A stretch of 64,000 bases of DNA, taken from positions 1-64,000 of the forward strand of contig CAZPUS010000014.1 in the NCBI GenBank assembly GCA_964589825.1, written 5' to 3'. Positions within the stretch are counted from its first letter, which is position 1. The number at the start of each line of letters is the position of its first letter. Origin of the DNA: CAZPUS01 sp964589825. Its GTDB lineage: Bacteria; Fibrobacterota; Chitinivibrionia; Chitinivibrionales; WJKA01. A program made the position numbers and the translations under genes. Below, one piece after another: positions 26,257 to 35,176 of this stretch. The notes below the pieces were generated by a model, which was not told the DNA's origin, ran no database searches, and saw nothing but the letters and a program-made list of their open reading frames with translations.

Positions 26257-26290
26257 ACTTAAGCTGAGCGATTTTGTTTGCGCAGTATAG
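26257..26290 (-). repeat. Half copy of the MITE-like element
   Basis: ACTTAAGCTGAGCGATTTTG followed by TTTGCGCAG is the inverse of the right end of the reference copy (CGCACACAAAATCGCTCGG). No partner end was found nearby. It lies between two divergent glycosyltransferase genes, so it could affect their promoters. Confidence 0.5.
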
Positions 26291-26423
26291 CTTGCATATG
26301 AACCGATTATATTATTTTAGAAAAAATTATAAATATTTTAGTCAGACACCCGTAAAATAAAAGTCTCGTTCAACCTATACTATTCAACAACTCACATAAA
26401 ACAATATCTCCTTCCTTAATAAC

Positions 26424-27668
26424 ATGCCTTCCCCCCAAAAAATACTATATCTACTGCGTTATTTCCCCAGAGAAAGCTCACAAACATTCATTATCAGTGA
26501 AATCGTTCAATTACAAAAAATAGGCTTTGATATTCATGTTGCCGCTTTCTATAAAGAAAAAAGTAATACTGACATTCTTTTTTCATCGAAAATATTAAAA
26601 AAAACCAAATACGCATATCGTAAAAGAACTCTCTATAACTGGCTGATAAACATATTGCATTCTTTATTTGCTCTTCCGCTTTTTAATTTAAAAAAAACTG
26701 AAAAAATTTTTAAACTGGCGCGTAAAATTGATCTTCCTATAAAAAACATATTGCATGCATTACGCCTTTTTTCTATATTCAAAAAAGAAAAAATCAGTCT
26801 TATTCATGTGGCTGTAGCCGACAAGACGTTTTTGGATATAGCGTTTATTTTATCTAAAATATGGGAGGTGCCATTTACCATCACCTACAGAGCAATGGAT
26901 ATTTACTCTTTTAATTTTTCAAATAAAGAAATTATACGAAAAAGCATAATCAGCAATAATGCTTCGCAAATAATCACAATATCCCAGGAAAACGCAAAAA
27001 AACTGCGTATGCTTTTCCCGCATCAAGCAAATATAAATCTTATTCACAGCGCTATTGATATAAACAAATTCAAGCGCTCTTCTCAAAGAATACATTTAAA
27101 GAAAGAACCCGTAAAAATTATCTCAATATGTAGGTTCGTCGAAAAAAAAGGGATCGAATATCTGTTGGAAGCTTTATCTCTGGTAACTGAGCAGGGATAC
27201 TCATTTTTCTTTACATTGATAGGTTCGGGAGAAAAAGAAGGCAGGTACCGTGATCTAATTGATCAGTACCATCTACACAAGCATATCTCAATTCAGCAAC
27301 CAATAGACCAAAATAGTATTCGTGATTTATTGACAAGACATCACATTTTCTGCTTACCTTGCGTAATTGCCCAAGACGGTGACAGAGACATACTTCCCAA
27401 TGTGCTTAAGGAAGCTATGGCTATGGAACTGCCCGTAATCACATCGAATATATCAGGAATAGAAGAATTGATTAGTCATAAAAGCAACGGCTACCTTATA
27501 CCCCCACGTAATAGCAGAGAACTGGCAAATGCTATCATTATGTTATGGCAACATCCTGAATTGCGCACACAATTAGGCAAAAATGCACGACAAACAATTG
27601 TAAACCACTTTAATATCGCCATTGAATCGACCAAAATAGCAAGAGTTTTTGAAAAAGCAATGTACTAA
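26424..27668 (+). CDS. GT4-family glycosyltransferase (WcaL/AmsK-like)
   Basis: 414 residues. The opening KILYLLRYFPRESSQTFIISEI is characteristic of colanic-acid/amylovoran-type glycosyltransferases. The C-terminal GT4 domain has ISICRFVEKKGIEYLLEA, a variable loop with PCVIAQDGDRDILPNVLKEA (family acid/base segment) and MELPVITSNISGIEELI. It transfers one sugar during repeat-unit assembly in the cytoplasm. There is no strong ribosome site before the ATG. Strong A+T bias and extensive AAA/ATT codon use set it apart from the flanking chromosome. Confidence 0.87.
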   Translation: MPSPQKILYLLRYFPRESSQTFIISEIVQLQKIGFDIHVAAFYKEKSNTDILFSSKILKKTKYAYRKRTLYNWLINILHSLFALPLFNLKKTEKIFKLARKIDLPIKNILHALRLFSIFKKEKISLIHVAVADKTFLDIAFILSKIWEVPFTITYRAMDIYSFNFSNKEIIRKSIISNNASQIITISQENAKKLRMLFPHQANINLIHSAIDINKFKRSSQRIHLKKEPVKIISICRFVEKKGIEYLLEALSLVTEQGYSFFFTLIGSGEKEGRYRDLIDQYHLHKHISIQQPIDQNSIRDLLTRHHIFCLPCVIAQDGDRDILPNVLKEAMAMELPVITSNISGIEELISHKSNGYLIPPRNSRELANAIIMLWQHPELRTQLGKNARQTIVNHFNIAIESTKIARVFEKAMY

Positions 27669-27910
27669 CTGAACTCAACTCTGCTTTTGTTCATATCAAA
27701 AGAATGACTATTATTTTGGGTCGATAACAACATGAAACATCTTCAAAAGAAATATGCAACGTTATTTGAGAATTGCAACATCCAGATAACAAATTGATTT
27801 TGAATATAGTTCGTTTATCTATTCTACACAGCCAAAAAACATACCATAATGCAAATATTTGTCTTTTTTATGCAAAGCATTTCAATTGAAATTCAACCTA
27901 AACAGGCCAT

Positions 27911-29041
27911 ATGAATAAAAAAAAAATAGTGCAGCTTATTGATAACTCGATTAGGGGGGGGGCAGAGAAATCGACGTATCTCATCACTAGGGAATTTATA
28001 AAAAAAGGGTATTTGGTATATCTTGTATTCCCTCCGGGAGATTATGCATCTGAATTTCATCGACTTGAGAAAGAAGGTGCGATAACTATAGAACTACCTC
28101 TCAGAAAAAACATGCTATTCGCTTTTTGGAGTATAAGGTCATTGTTATTACAGGAGCAAATTCACTATATCCACTCACACCAAATTCGTGCTGATCTTAT
28201 TGCGAGCCTAACTAAATTATCCCTTCCAGGATATCTTGTTAAAATAGGCTCTTCTGTCCATTGCTTAATTAAAAACGACCTTACCCCATCTCTTAAAAAA
28301 GGTATCTATTACTTGTCATCATTTGTCACATACCGTTTGATGGACGCCATCTTCACCGTTTCAGCTGCTATGAAAAATGAGCTCGCTTCTTATTACTTAA
28401 TATCTCCCCAAAAAATTACGGTAACATTAAACAGCATATCTTTCAGTGAAATTACTACCAATTCTATAAACCAAAAAGCCATAAAGAAGGAATACGGTAT
28501 TGGGGGAAATGACATTCTTATTGTCTGTGCTGGTGAATTATCAAAACGCAAAGGCCAACTGTTGCTCATTGAAGCCTTCCATTTCTTGCAACCTTCAGAA
28601 CGAATTAAACTGGTTTTATTGGGTAACGGCCCGTTGAAAGAAAAACTACGCGAAAAGATAAACTCTTTAAACCTAAAAAATAATGTTGTTATGCCAGGAT
28701 ATAGAAAGGACATATATGACTGGATAGCATTATCAACAATATATATCCAACCATCTGTATATGACCCTTTACCAAGGGCTTTGCTGGAAGCAATGTATTT
28801 AAAAAAGCCGGTAATAGCATCTGATATTGATACGATTAAAGATGTGGTAATTAATAACCATACAGGGCTACTCACTTCTTTAAATCCTATTATTATTTGT
28901 AAAAAAATTCAGGAACTTATAATTGATAACCAAAAAAGAGCATATCTTGGCCGACACGCACATAATTTCATCTTATATAATTGTTCAATGGAAAAAATGT
29001 GCACCGCTATTGAATACAGCTTAATATTTAACCCAAAATGA
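27911..29041 (+). CDS. GT4-family glycosyltransferase with poly-A and poly-G tracts near its start
   Basis: 376 residues. The N-terminus IVQLIDNSIRGGAEKSTYLI holds the GGAE glycine loop of GT4 enzymes. The C-terminal domain shows VCAGELSKRKGQLLLIEAF, GNGPLKEKL and SVYDPLPRALLEAMYLKKPVI. It contributes a sugar to the surface glycan. Two homopolymers lie within the first 52 bases: A10 in the Asn-Lys-Lys-Lys codons and G9 across Arg-Gly-Gly-Ala. Slippage in either would shift the frame at the amino terminus, so expression may be phase-variable. The last codons and the stop lie inside the left terminal repeat of a MITE-like element. Confidence 0.87.
   Translation: MNKKKIVQLIDNSIRGGAEKSTYLITREFIKKGYLVYLVFPPGDYASEFHRLEKEGAITIELPLRKNMLFAFWSIRSLLLQEQIHYIHSHQIRADLIASLTKLSLPGYLVKIGSSVHCLIKNDLTPSLKKGIYYLSSFVTYRLMDAIFTVSAAMKNELASYYLISPQKITVTLNSISFSEITTNSINQKAIKKEYGIGGNDILIVCAGELSKRKGQLLLIEAFHFLQPSERIKLVLLGNGPLKEKLREKINSLNLKNNVVMPGYRKDIYDWIALSTIYIQPSVYDPLPRALLEAMYLKKPVIASDIDTIKDVVINNHTGLLTSLNPIIICKKIQELIIDNQKRAYLGRHAHNFILYNCSMEKMCTAIEYSLIFNPK
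27917..27962 (+). repeat. A10 and G9 homopolymers at the 5' end of a glycosyltransferase gene
   Basis: A10 occupies 27917-27926 and G9 occupies 27954-27962. The G run encodes the end of Arg, two Gly and the first base of Ala in the conserved GGAE motif. In a gene of roughly one-third G+C, consecutive GGG codons are conspicuous. This is the classical form of a slipped-strand contingency tract. Confidence 0.75.
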
Positions 29042-29195
29042 GCGGTTTTGCTCACAAAATTTGCTGCAATCCCCACTACTCCTATATTCTCAAAAATCAT
29101 GAGACAACCAACAAGGTTGCCCCATGGTTTTCGAGAACTCAATATAGCGGCACGGCTCACAGCAGCTTTCATCAAACCATCCTCTCGATTTAGGT
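29031..29195 (-). mobile_element. Complete 165-bp copy of the MITE-like element, inverted, TSD TTA
   Basis: The plus-strand ends are ACCCAAAATGAGCGG and TCTCGATTTAGGT, inverted repeats of each other. Read on the minus strand it matches the copy at 10851 throughout, including ATGGGGCAACCTTGTTGG. TTA flanks both ends (29028-29030 and 29196-29198). It lies between two co-directional glycosyltransferase genes and overlaps the end of the upstream one. Confidence 0.8.
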
Positions 29196-29276
29196 TTAAA
29201 AAATGACAATTAGAGCACTTTGTATTTTATGAGTTAATACCCTTCAGCAATCAACTTTTTTTGCCACTGAGTGTAC

Positions 29277-30383
29277 ATGATAATTGGAATAAACGCATTA
29301 ACATTCGATTTAACTAAAGCTGGCATAAGCACATATGCTGACAACCTTATTAGTGGTATAATTAATTCAAAAGAAGATAACCTCACTCTGCTTCTTTTTC
29401 TACCTAAAAAAGCAAGGGGTTATTTCCCAAAAAGAAATAATGTAAGATATCTCTTTTTCCCTACGAAAACTATCTTTATTCGTATTCTTATAGAACAAAT
29501 TTTAGTACCGTTTTTTTCAATACTATTCAGATGCGATTTTGTTCACTCTCTGGCAAATTGCGCACCGGTATTATTGGGCAAAAAAAACATAGTCACCATA
29601 CACGATATCTATTATATCCATTACCCTGCAAGGTTCAATTTTGTTAAACGTAATTATCTTAGGTTATTTGTGAGATTATCCGTTTTTCTTTCCCGCAGAA
29701 TCATTACTGTTTCACATTGCACTAAAAACGATCTCATCACTCATTTTTCACTTTCTGAAAGCTCAAAAAAAATAGACGTAATCTATGAAGGATATAGTAA
29801 CTTAGATTCGACGGCGATACATGCAACAGCTCTAAAAACTGAATATAATATTACTAAACCATTTTTCCTATTTGTTGGAACCATTGAACCAGGTAAAAAC
29901 ATTTTAAGCCTTATTAAAGCTTTTCAAAATTTGCCGAACACCTTTCAGCTTGTTGTTGCAGGAAAATGGGGATGGCAATACAAAGACATTTTGGATTACA
30001 TTTGTGAGCATAAGCTTGACCAAAAGGTGGTTTTTACCGGATATATATCTGATAACATGTTAGCCACACTTTACAAAAACGCTTGCGCTTTAATATATCC
30101 GCCCTTTCATGAAGGCTTCGGACTACCCTTAATAGAAGCGATGTCTCTCAACTGCCCTGTTTGTTGCTCTAACACATCGTGCATGCCGGAAATCGCAGAA
30201 GAAGCTGCCATTTTTTTTAACCCATACAGTATTAAAGAAATCAAATCTGCAATGCTGGAAATTTTGAAAAAAGAAAAACGGGCTTCTCTGATAAAAAAAG
30301 GGGAAAGAAATATTGCCAGATTTTCTTGGAATAGTCTTGTTAGCCAAACTCTGAAAATATACCATGATGAATCGAAAGGGTGA
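29277..30383 (+). CDS. GT4-family glycosyltransferase
   Basis: 368 residues from the ATG at 29277; a GTG two codons earlier is possible. It begins MIIGINALTFDLTKAGISTY, a form common in mannosyl/rhamnosyl transferases. It continues with NIVTIHDIYYIHYP, the linker KIDVIYEGYSN, FLFVGTIEPGKNILSLIKAF and the family acid segment PPFHEGFGLPLIEAMSLNCPV. It should work with the neighbouring transferases in building the repeat unit. It converges on a sulfotransferase gene with only 36 bases between the stops. Confidence 0.88.
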   Translation: MIIGINALTFDLTKAGISTYADNLISGIINSKEDNLTLLLFLPKKARGYFPKRNNVRYLFFPTKTIFIRILIEQILVPFFSILFRCDFVHSLANCAPVLLGKKNIVTIHDIYYIHYPARFNFVKRNYLRLFVRLSVFLSRRIITVSHCTKNDLITHFSLSESSKKIDVIYEGYSNLDSTAIHATALKTEYNITKPFFLFVGTIEPGKNILSLIKAFQNLPNTFQLVVAGKWGWQYKDILDYICEHKLDQKVVFTGYISDNMLATLYKNACALIYPPFHEGFGLPLIEAMSLNCPVCCSNTSCMPEIAEEAAIFFNPYSIKEIKSAMLEILKKEKRASLIKKGERNIARFSWNSLVSQTLKIYHDESKG

Positions 30384-30419
30384 CTACTTAATTCGAAAGA
30401 ACCTCTGCGCACCTAAAAA

Positions 30420-31217
30420 TCATTCTGGTGGTATTAGATTGGACAAGCCGTATAGTTGCATAACAGAATTGAAATATTCAAATGAGTCTTGATCAAAATA
30501 GTTTGTATTGGTTTTTGCTTTGCCTTTTGTTGGCTTGTAAGAAGTATTCCCTATTTTGCTAAAAAAACCATAATTATATAATTTTAATTTTAATTTGTGG
30601 ATTATTTTACACCGCGGTATCTCCGGACGAATGAATTGACCTGTTTGTCGTTCATGGATTTCATCTAATATTCGTCTAAGAGAAATATCAAAATTTTCTT
30701 TCAAGTTTTCAAAAGAAATAAAAATTACGTTTTTTTGAGAAAACCACTCTGCAAGATGATACGCGTAGAAGTGGACAAAATCCTTTCCGGTATGATTAAT
30801 ATGCACTGGTGATAAAAAGGAATTGGAGCGCTTTAAAAAATCACTGAACGGGATATCTGTTTTTAAAAAATTATATAAAGACGTCAACACATTATATCCA
30901 TTTCGATAGATATACAATTTATATGATTCCGAATAAATTTTTTTTATAAGCTTTTCGTACTTATTATTCGGGTTATTCAAATTCATTTCTTCGGGAAGCA
31001 AGTGACTTTTAATTATAGTTATCCTGTTTTTATTTAATTGTCTGGTAAAAGCCTTGTATATCGCTTCATTTTTCCTATACAACGATCCAATATTAAAATC
31101 TGCCGGTAAAGACCAGGAACCGGGGAAATAAGCATTTTTTATATTTAAACACAATGAATCAATAAGAAAATGAGTTCCAGAACGCCTATGAGAAGAGATA
31201 AGTATCCATTTTTTCAT
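30420..31217 (-). CDS. Sulfotransferase-family protein
   Basis: 265 residues with the two PAPS-binding signatures: the 5'-phosphosulfate loop SSHRRSGTHFLIDSL at residues 8-22, and the 3'-phosphate segment LYIYRNGYNVLTSLYNF around 100-117. It would transfer sulfate from PAPS to a hydroxyl group, most likely on the glycan made by this cluster. No PAPS synthesis genes are in the window. It is transcribed divergently from the polymerase/ligase gene. Confidence 0.8.
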   Translation of the reverse strand: MKKWILISSHRRSGTHFLIDSLCLNIKNAYFPGSWSLPADFNIGSLYRKNEAIYKAFTRQLNKNRITIIKSHLLPEEMNLNNPNNKYEKLIKKIYSESYKLYIYRNGYNVLTSLYNFLKTDIPFSDFLKRSNSFLSPVHINHTGKDFVHFYAYHLAEWFSQKNVIFISFENLKENFDISLRRILDEIHERQTGQFIRPEIPRCKIIHKLKLKLYNYGFFSKIGNTSYKPTKGKAKTNTNYFDQDSFEYFNSVMQLYGLSNLIPPE

Positions 31218-31364
31218 AACAACAGTTTTTCCTAATGGTTAAGTAAGGCATTAATCGTAATATCAATAGACTATATGACGTTTTTTCGTTACGCAGAAGA
31301 AACAACAACGCTATCCTTAGTAAAAAAATAGCTATTTTAAAAAGGAGCCAGGAATACCGTAACC

Positions 31365-32642
31365 ATGCTTACATGCGTTCTCTATCATATTACCAAGCTC
31401 AGGTTTTCGCATTATTTGCTATCATATGGCTTCTTATGTGTAATAATGACACACACCTCTTTAACAGCTTTATATCCTGCTCTTTTGCAATACAAACTAT
31501 ATGTTTATGTCGCCTACACGATCCCTATTGTTGCGGGGCTTTTATTAGACCGTTTACTATATAAAGACGGAAGTGTTTACATAGACAATTTCATTGTGCT
31601 GATTGCATTATTTTATCTGGCTTGTATTATTTCAGGCCTTTTAAATATAAGTACATTCGATACAACAATCCACCATTTAACCATAGCCTTGCTTCCGAGC
31701 CTCACCGCATTCGCAATCGTACAGACATTAAACCAAAAACATTTAGAAACGCTCGCTCTCTTATTTGTTTCTTTCATTTTTTTAAATGTATTGATCTCCT
31801 TAACACAAATTAAGATACATGGTCTTAGTCTACAGGATACTATAAAAATTTCCGGTTTTTTTACAAACCGTAATATGTTTTCTCGCGCTTTAACAATAGC
31901 ACATGCATTTTTTTTAATTAAGATGCTTGCATATCCACGTCCAACCAGTATTAAGAAGACTCTTTATTTTGTTTTATTGGTTTTCATTTTTGTTAATCTA
32001 TTGGTTTTATATTCACGAAGCGGTTACTTATTATATGTAATTATATCCAGTATTATCATCTACCTGATTGGAACAAAAAAAACAAAAATATATTATTCTT
32101 TTTTCGGCATGATAATAATTGTAATATTTGCCATTCTTACAATGCAACGGTTTAGCCATTCTGGCAGTGGCACCATTAATTTTAGTGATATAGGAAGAAT
32201 AGCTACGTATAAAGCAGGAATAAACATGGTTATTCATAATCCTCTATTCGGAATTGGCTTCGGCACACATAGAAACAGTGAAAAATTTGAACATTATATG
32301 GATAAGGACCAGGTAGGACTTGAGAGCGTACAAACAATCCATAACGACTTTCTTGCTATCGCTGCAGAAACTGGACTAATAGGTGTCTCTTTTTATATCT
32401 TATTCAACTTAGGGATAATTATTAAACTATTTAGTAGCATTAAACAACGTACCTTGAATCAACGGCGGATCCATCATATGCAAGTCTTCGTTTTTGCATG
32501 GGTACTATCTATAGCAATTAGCGAGCTATTCCAGCCTCCCGCATATGATAGAGGTATCTATTGGCTAGGAATCGCCATGGCTTTAGTGTTATTAAGATCC
32601 AACCATACACAAACAACCACCTCTATTATCAGAAGGGATTGA
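31365..32642 (+). CDS. O-antigen ligase/polymerase family membrane protein (Wzy/WaaL-like)
   Basis: 425 residues with about a dozen hydrophobic segments. It has a large loop containing NPLFGIGFGTHRN and HNDFLAIAAETGLIGVSFYIL, which is the Wzy_C signature, and LLVLYSRSGYLLYV just before it. It either polymerises undecaprenyl-linked repeat units or ligates glycan to lipid A core; sequence alone does not separate these. With Wzx and Wzz present in the same cluster, the polymerase role is more likely. AGGA lies 11 bases before the ATG. A second sulfotransferase gene follows after three bases, so the two are probably co-translated. Confidence 0.83.
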   Translation: MLTCVLYHITKLRFSHYLLSYGFLCVIMTHTSLTALYPALLQYKLYVYVAYTIPIVAGLLLDRLLYKDGSVYIDNFIVLIALFYLACIISGLLNISTFDTTIHHLTIALLPSLTAFAIVQTLNQKHLETLALLFVSFIFLNVLISLTQIKIHGLSLQDTIKISGFFTNRNMFSRALTIAHAFFLIKMLAYPRPTSIKKTLYFVLLVFIFVNLLVLYSRSGYLLYVIISSIIIYLIGTKKTKIYYSFFGMIIIVIFAILTMQRFSHSGSGTINFSDIGRIATYKAGINMVIHNPLFGIGFGTHRNSEKFEHYMDKDQVGLESVQTIHNDFLAIAAETGLIGVSFYILFNLGIIIKLFSSIKQRTLNQRRIHHMQVFVFAWVLSIAISELFQPPAYDRGIYWLGIAMALVLLRSNHTQTTTSIIRRD

Positions 32643-32645
32643 TAA

Positions 32646-33551
32646 ATGCCTGCTCCTATTTTTGTTTTAGGGTGTAATAGATCAGGGACAACATGGCTTT
32701 CTAATATTCTGTGCAATCATAAAACTATTGCTGGCGTCCAACACGATATACATCATGGAATTCATGAGAGCTCTTTTTTTTCCCATATCCTGGATAGATA
32801 CGGCTCATTAAATAATGATAATAATTATATAGAATTAGTTGAAACCTTCAGCCGGAGTGATTATTTTGTTTTAACAGGTATAAGCAAGGACGTTTTTTAT
32901 AATAATTTTAAAAACAGACCCAGAGACTACTATTCCTTCTTTAGAAAAATAATGGATATGTATGCCCACATAAAAAAATGTTCATATTGGCTTGAAAAAA
33001 CTCCTATGCATACACCCTATATAAATACACTCATGATCAATTATCCCGACGCTAAAATAATTACCATTAAAAGAAACATAATCAGTACTCTCAATTCATT
33101 TCTCAAGTTGTTATATAATCAAAATGAAAAACTCACAAGAAAGAAAACCATAGCTCATTTAGTATTGAGATATGTAACCTATTATAAATACATTAATCAC
33201 TATTCAAAAAAGTCTTCTCGTATATTGCAAACAACCTACGAGGATTTAACAAACAACACTCATACTCAGCTGCAAAAAATATGTGATTTTTTAAATGTTG
33301 AATATAATGATAAGCTATTAGTTAATAGCTTCAAACCTAATTCCAGCTTTGATAAAAACTCCTCAGAACAAAATGCTCGTTTCTTAACATGTTTTGAAAT
33401 AATTATAATTTATTTTTTCTACTATTGTTTAAACACCATCCCTTTTGTTGTTTTTCAGATTCATAACAAGCTTAACAAAAGAAATAAGAATGAATTGCCA
33501 TGGTATCATTATAAATTATTGCTTAACAATCTTTATCTAGAGAAAGAATGA
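32646..33551 (+). CDS. Second sulfotransferase-family protein, with C-terminal hydrophobic segment
   Basis: 301 residues. The 5'-PAPS loop is FVLGCNRSGTTWLSNIL (residues 6-22). SYWLEKTPMHTPYI, an invariant-type segment in this family, and AKIITIKRNIISTLNSF form the 3'-phosphate side. A hydrophobic stretch near residues 247-270 (FEIIIIYFFYYCLNTIPFVV) may hold it to the membrane. AAGGGA precedes the ATG. It differs clearly from the other sulfotransferase, so two distinct positions of the glycan could be sulfated. Confidence 0.8.
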   Translation: MPAPIFVLGCNRSGTTWLSNILCNHKTIAGVQHDIHHGIHESSFFSHILDRYGSLNNDNNYIELVETFSRSDYFVLTGISKDVFYNNFKNRPRDYYSFFRKIMDMYAHIKKCSYWLEKTPMHTPYINTLMINYPDAKIITIKRNIISTLNSFLKLLYNQNEKLTRKKTIAHLVLRYVTYYKYINHYSKKSSRILQTTYEDLTNNTHTQLQKICDFLNVEYNDKLLVNSFKPNSSFDKNSSEQNARFLTCFEIIIIYFFYYCLNTIPFVVFQIHNKLNKRNKNELPWYHYKLLLNNLYLEKE

Positions 33552-33631
33552 CACTATAATTTAAATATTAACAAAGCCTTATATGCCATATGATACATGC
33601 AATTTTCTCATATATCTCGACTCATTAATCA

Positions 33632-35095
33632 ATGAATAATTTTAACTATAAGGTTGTTAATTCGTTTCGATGGTCATTTGTAAGTTTGCTTGTTACAAAT
33701 GTGGTTCAGTACCTAAAATTATTTATATTATGTCGCCTTATCCCACCACAAGCATTTGGGGTAATTGCTATAGCAATAAACATAAATTTTATTACAGTTG
33801 CTATATTAGATGCTAGTTTTTCTGAAGCGATTATACAAGATAGAAATGCAAACAGGGAAAAGCTATCATCCCTTTACTGGATAAACATTATAATAGGTCT
33901 TATTACAGGATTAATTGTTTATTTTTTGGCTCAACAACTTGCCACTGTTACTAATACGCCAAAACTTGCAGATATATCTACCCATTTAGCATTATTCTGC
34001 TTACTAGTTGCAATCGGGGCTCAATTCCATGCTCTTTTTCGTAAAGCATTACGATTTAAAGCAATAACCATTATAGAAATAAGCGCTACATCTATTTCTT
34101 TTCTTGTATCACTTATTTTAGCTCTTTTAGACTATAACGTATTGGCTTTAATGTACGGATTGCTATCATTTCAGGCCTGCCGAACCCTCATGTTATTATT
34201 TATAGGGCAAAAAAACAACTTTTTTCCGTATTTTACGCTTAAACTTTCTTCAATACATCCCTCGTTACGATTTATTGGTCAACGCATTTTAACAGTTATT
34301 ATAAATAGAACAAGTGATAGATATGATCAATTTGTAATCGCCAACTTATTTGCGGAAAAATTGCTGGGGTTTTATAATATTGCATTCCGGTTGGTTAGAC
34401 AACCTATGTCTAAGCTAACTCCCCTGATAATAAAAACTTCCTATCCAGTCCTTTCTGCAATACAAACAAAAAGCGAAGTTCAAAAAAGAATGTATTTAAA
34501 ACTTGTATCCATAACCATGTCAATAAATAGCCCATTGCTTATCGGTTTGCTGATTACCGCTCCGATATTAATTCCTTTGGCACTGGGGCCAGAATGGATC
34601 CCCGCAACAGGTATGGTACAATTAATGTGTATTTTATCATTATTTATTCCCATTGGTGGGTTGGTTCGCAATGTCGTCTTATCTCATGGCAAGGCCCAAT
34701 GGCCTTTATATTGGAATCTCTTTCAATCTGTTTTCACAATTTCGATTATAACTATTACGGCTCATCTGTATGAAGATATTTATGCCCTGATTATTGCGTT
34801 AATCCTGGTAAAAATTATCACGTTTTTTTTGTCCCAACTTGTTCTGGTAGAAAAAGTGTTAGGGGCTATAGCAATTGATTTTACCTTTGCCGCCTTGCGC
34901 CCTATTTTATTATCAATAGTTATGGGTTGTATTACATTTATGATGGGAAAACTCAGCACTAATTTGCCACCTGGCCTCAGGTTGTTCCTAATGATTTTTT
35001 CAGGTTTTGTTAGCTATAGCTTGTTATGCTCGCTGTTCCATAAAGAATTTATAGCTGACTTTATTAAAATTTTAAAGACCAAAAAAAAGTCATAG
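33632..35095 (+). CDS. Wzx-type polysaccharide flippase (MOP superfamily)
   Basis: 487 residues made almost entirely of hydrophobic segments. The start NYKVVNSFRWSFVSLLVTNV and the internal VIAIAININFITVAILDASF are typical of the Polysacc_synt_3 group. It should move lipid-linked repeat units across the inner membrane to the polymerase. The charged segments FRKALRFKAI and RTSDRYDQFVIANLF are conserved in this group. The ATG has no strong ribosome site. It is the last plus-strand gene of the island. Confidence 0.87.
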   Translation: MNNFNYKVVNSFRWSFVSLLVTNVVQYLKLFILCRLIPPQAFGVIAIAININFITVAILDASFSEAIIQDRNANREKLSSLYWINIIIGLITGLIVYFLAQQLATVTNTPKLADISTHLALFCLLVAIGAQFHALFRKALRFKAITIIEISATSISFLVSLILALLDYNVLALMYGLLSFQACRTLMLLFIGQKNNFFPYFTLKLSSIHPSLRFIGQRILTVIINRTSDRYDQFVIANLFAEKLLGFYNIAFRLVRQPMSKLTPLIIKTSYPVLSAIQTKSEVQKRMYLKLVSITMSINSPLLIGLLITAPILIPLALGPEWIPATGMVQLMCILSLFIPIGGLVRNVVLSHGKAQWPLYWNLFQSVFTISIITITAHLYEDIYALIIALILVKIITFFLSQLVLVEKVLGAIAIDFTFAALRPILLSIVMGCITFMMGKLSTNLPPGLRLFLMIFSGFVSYSLLCSLFHKEFIADFIKILKTKKKS

Positions 35096-35176
35096 AATAA
35101 TTGTCTGTTGTACAGCCTCACAAAAAGAATAACAAAAAAACATCTTTTGGGGAGCCGATGTTTGTGAACCCTGTTG

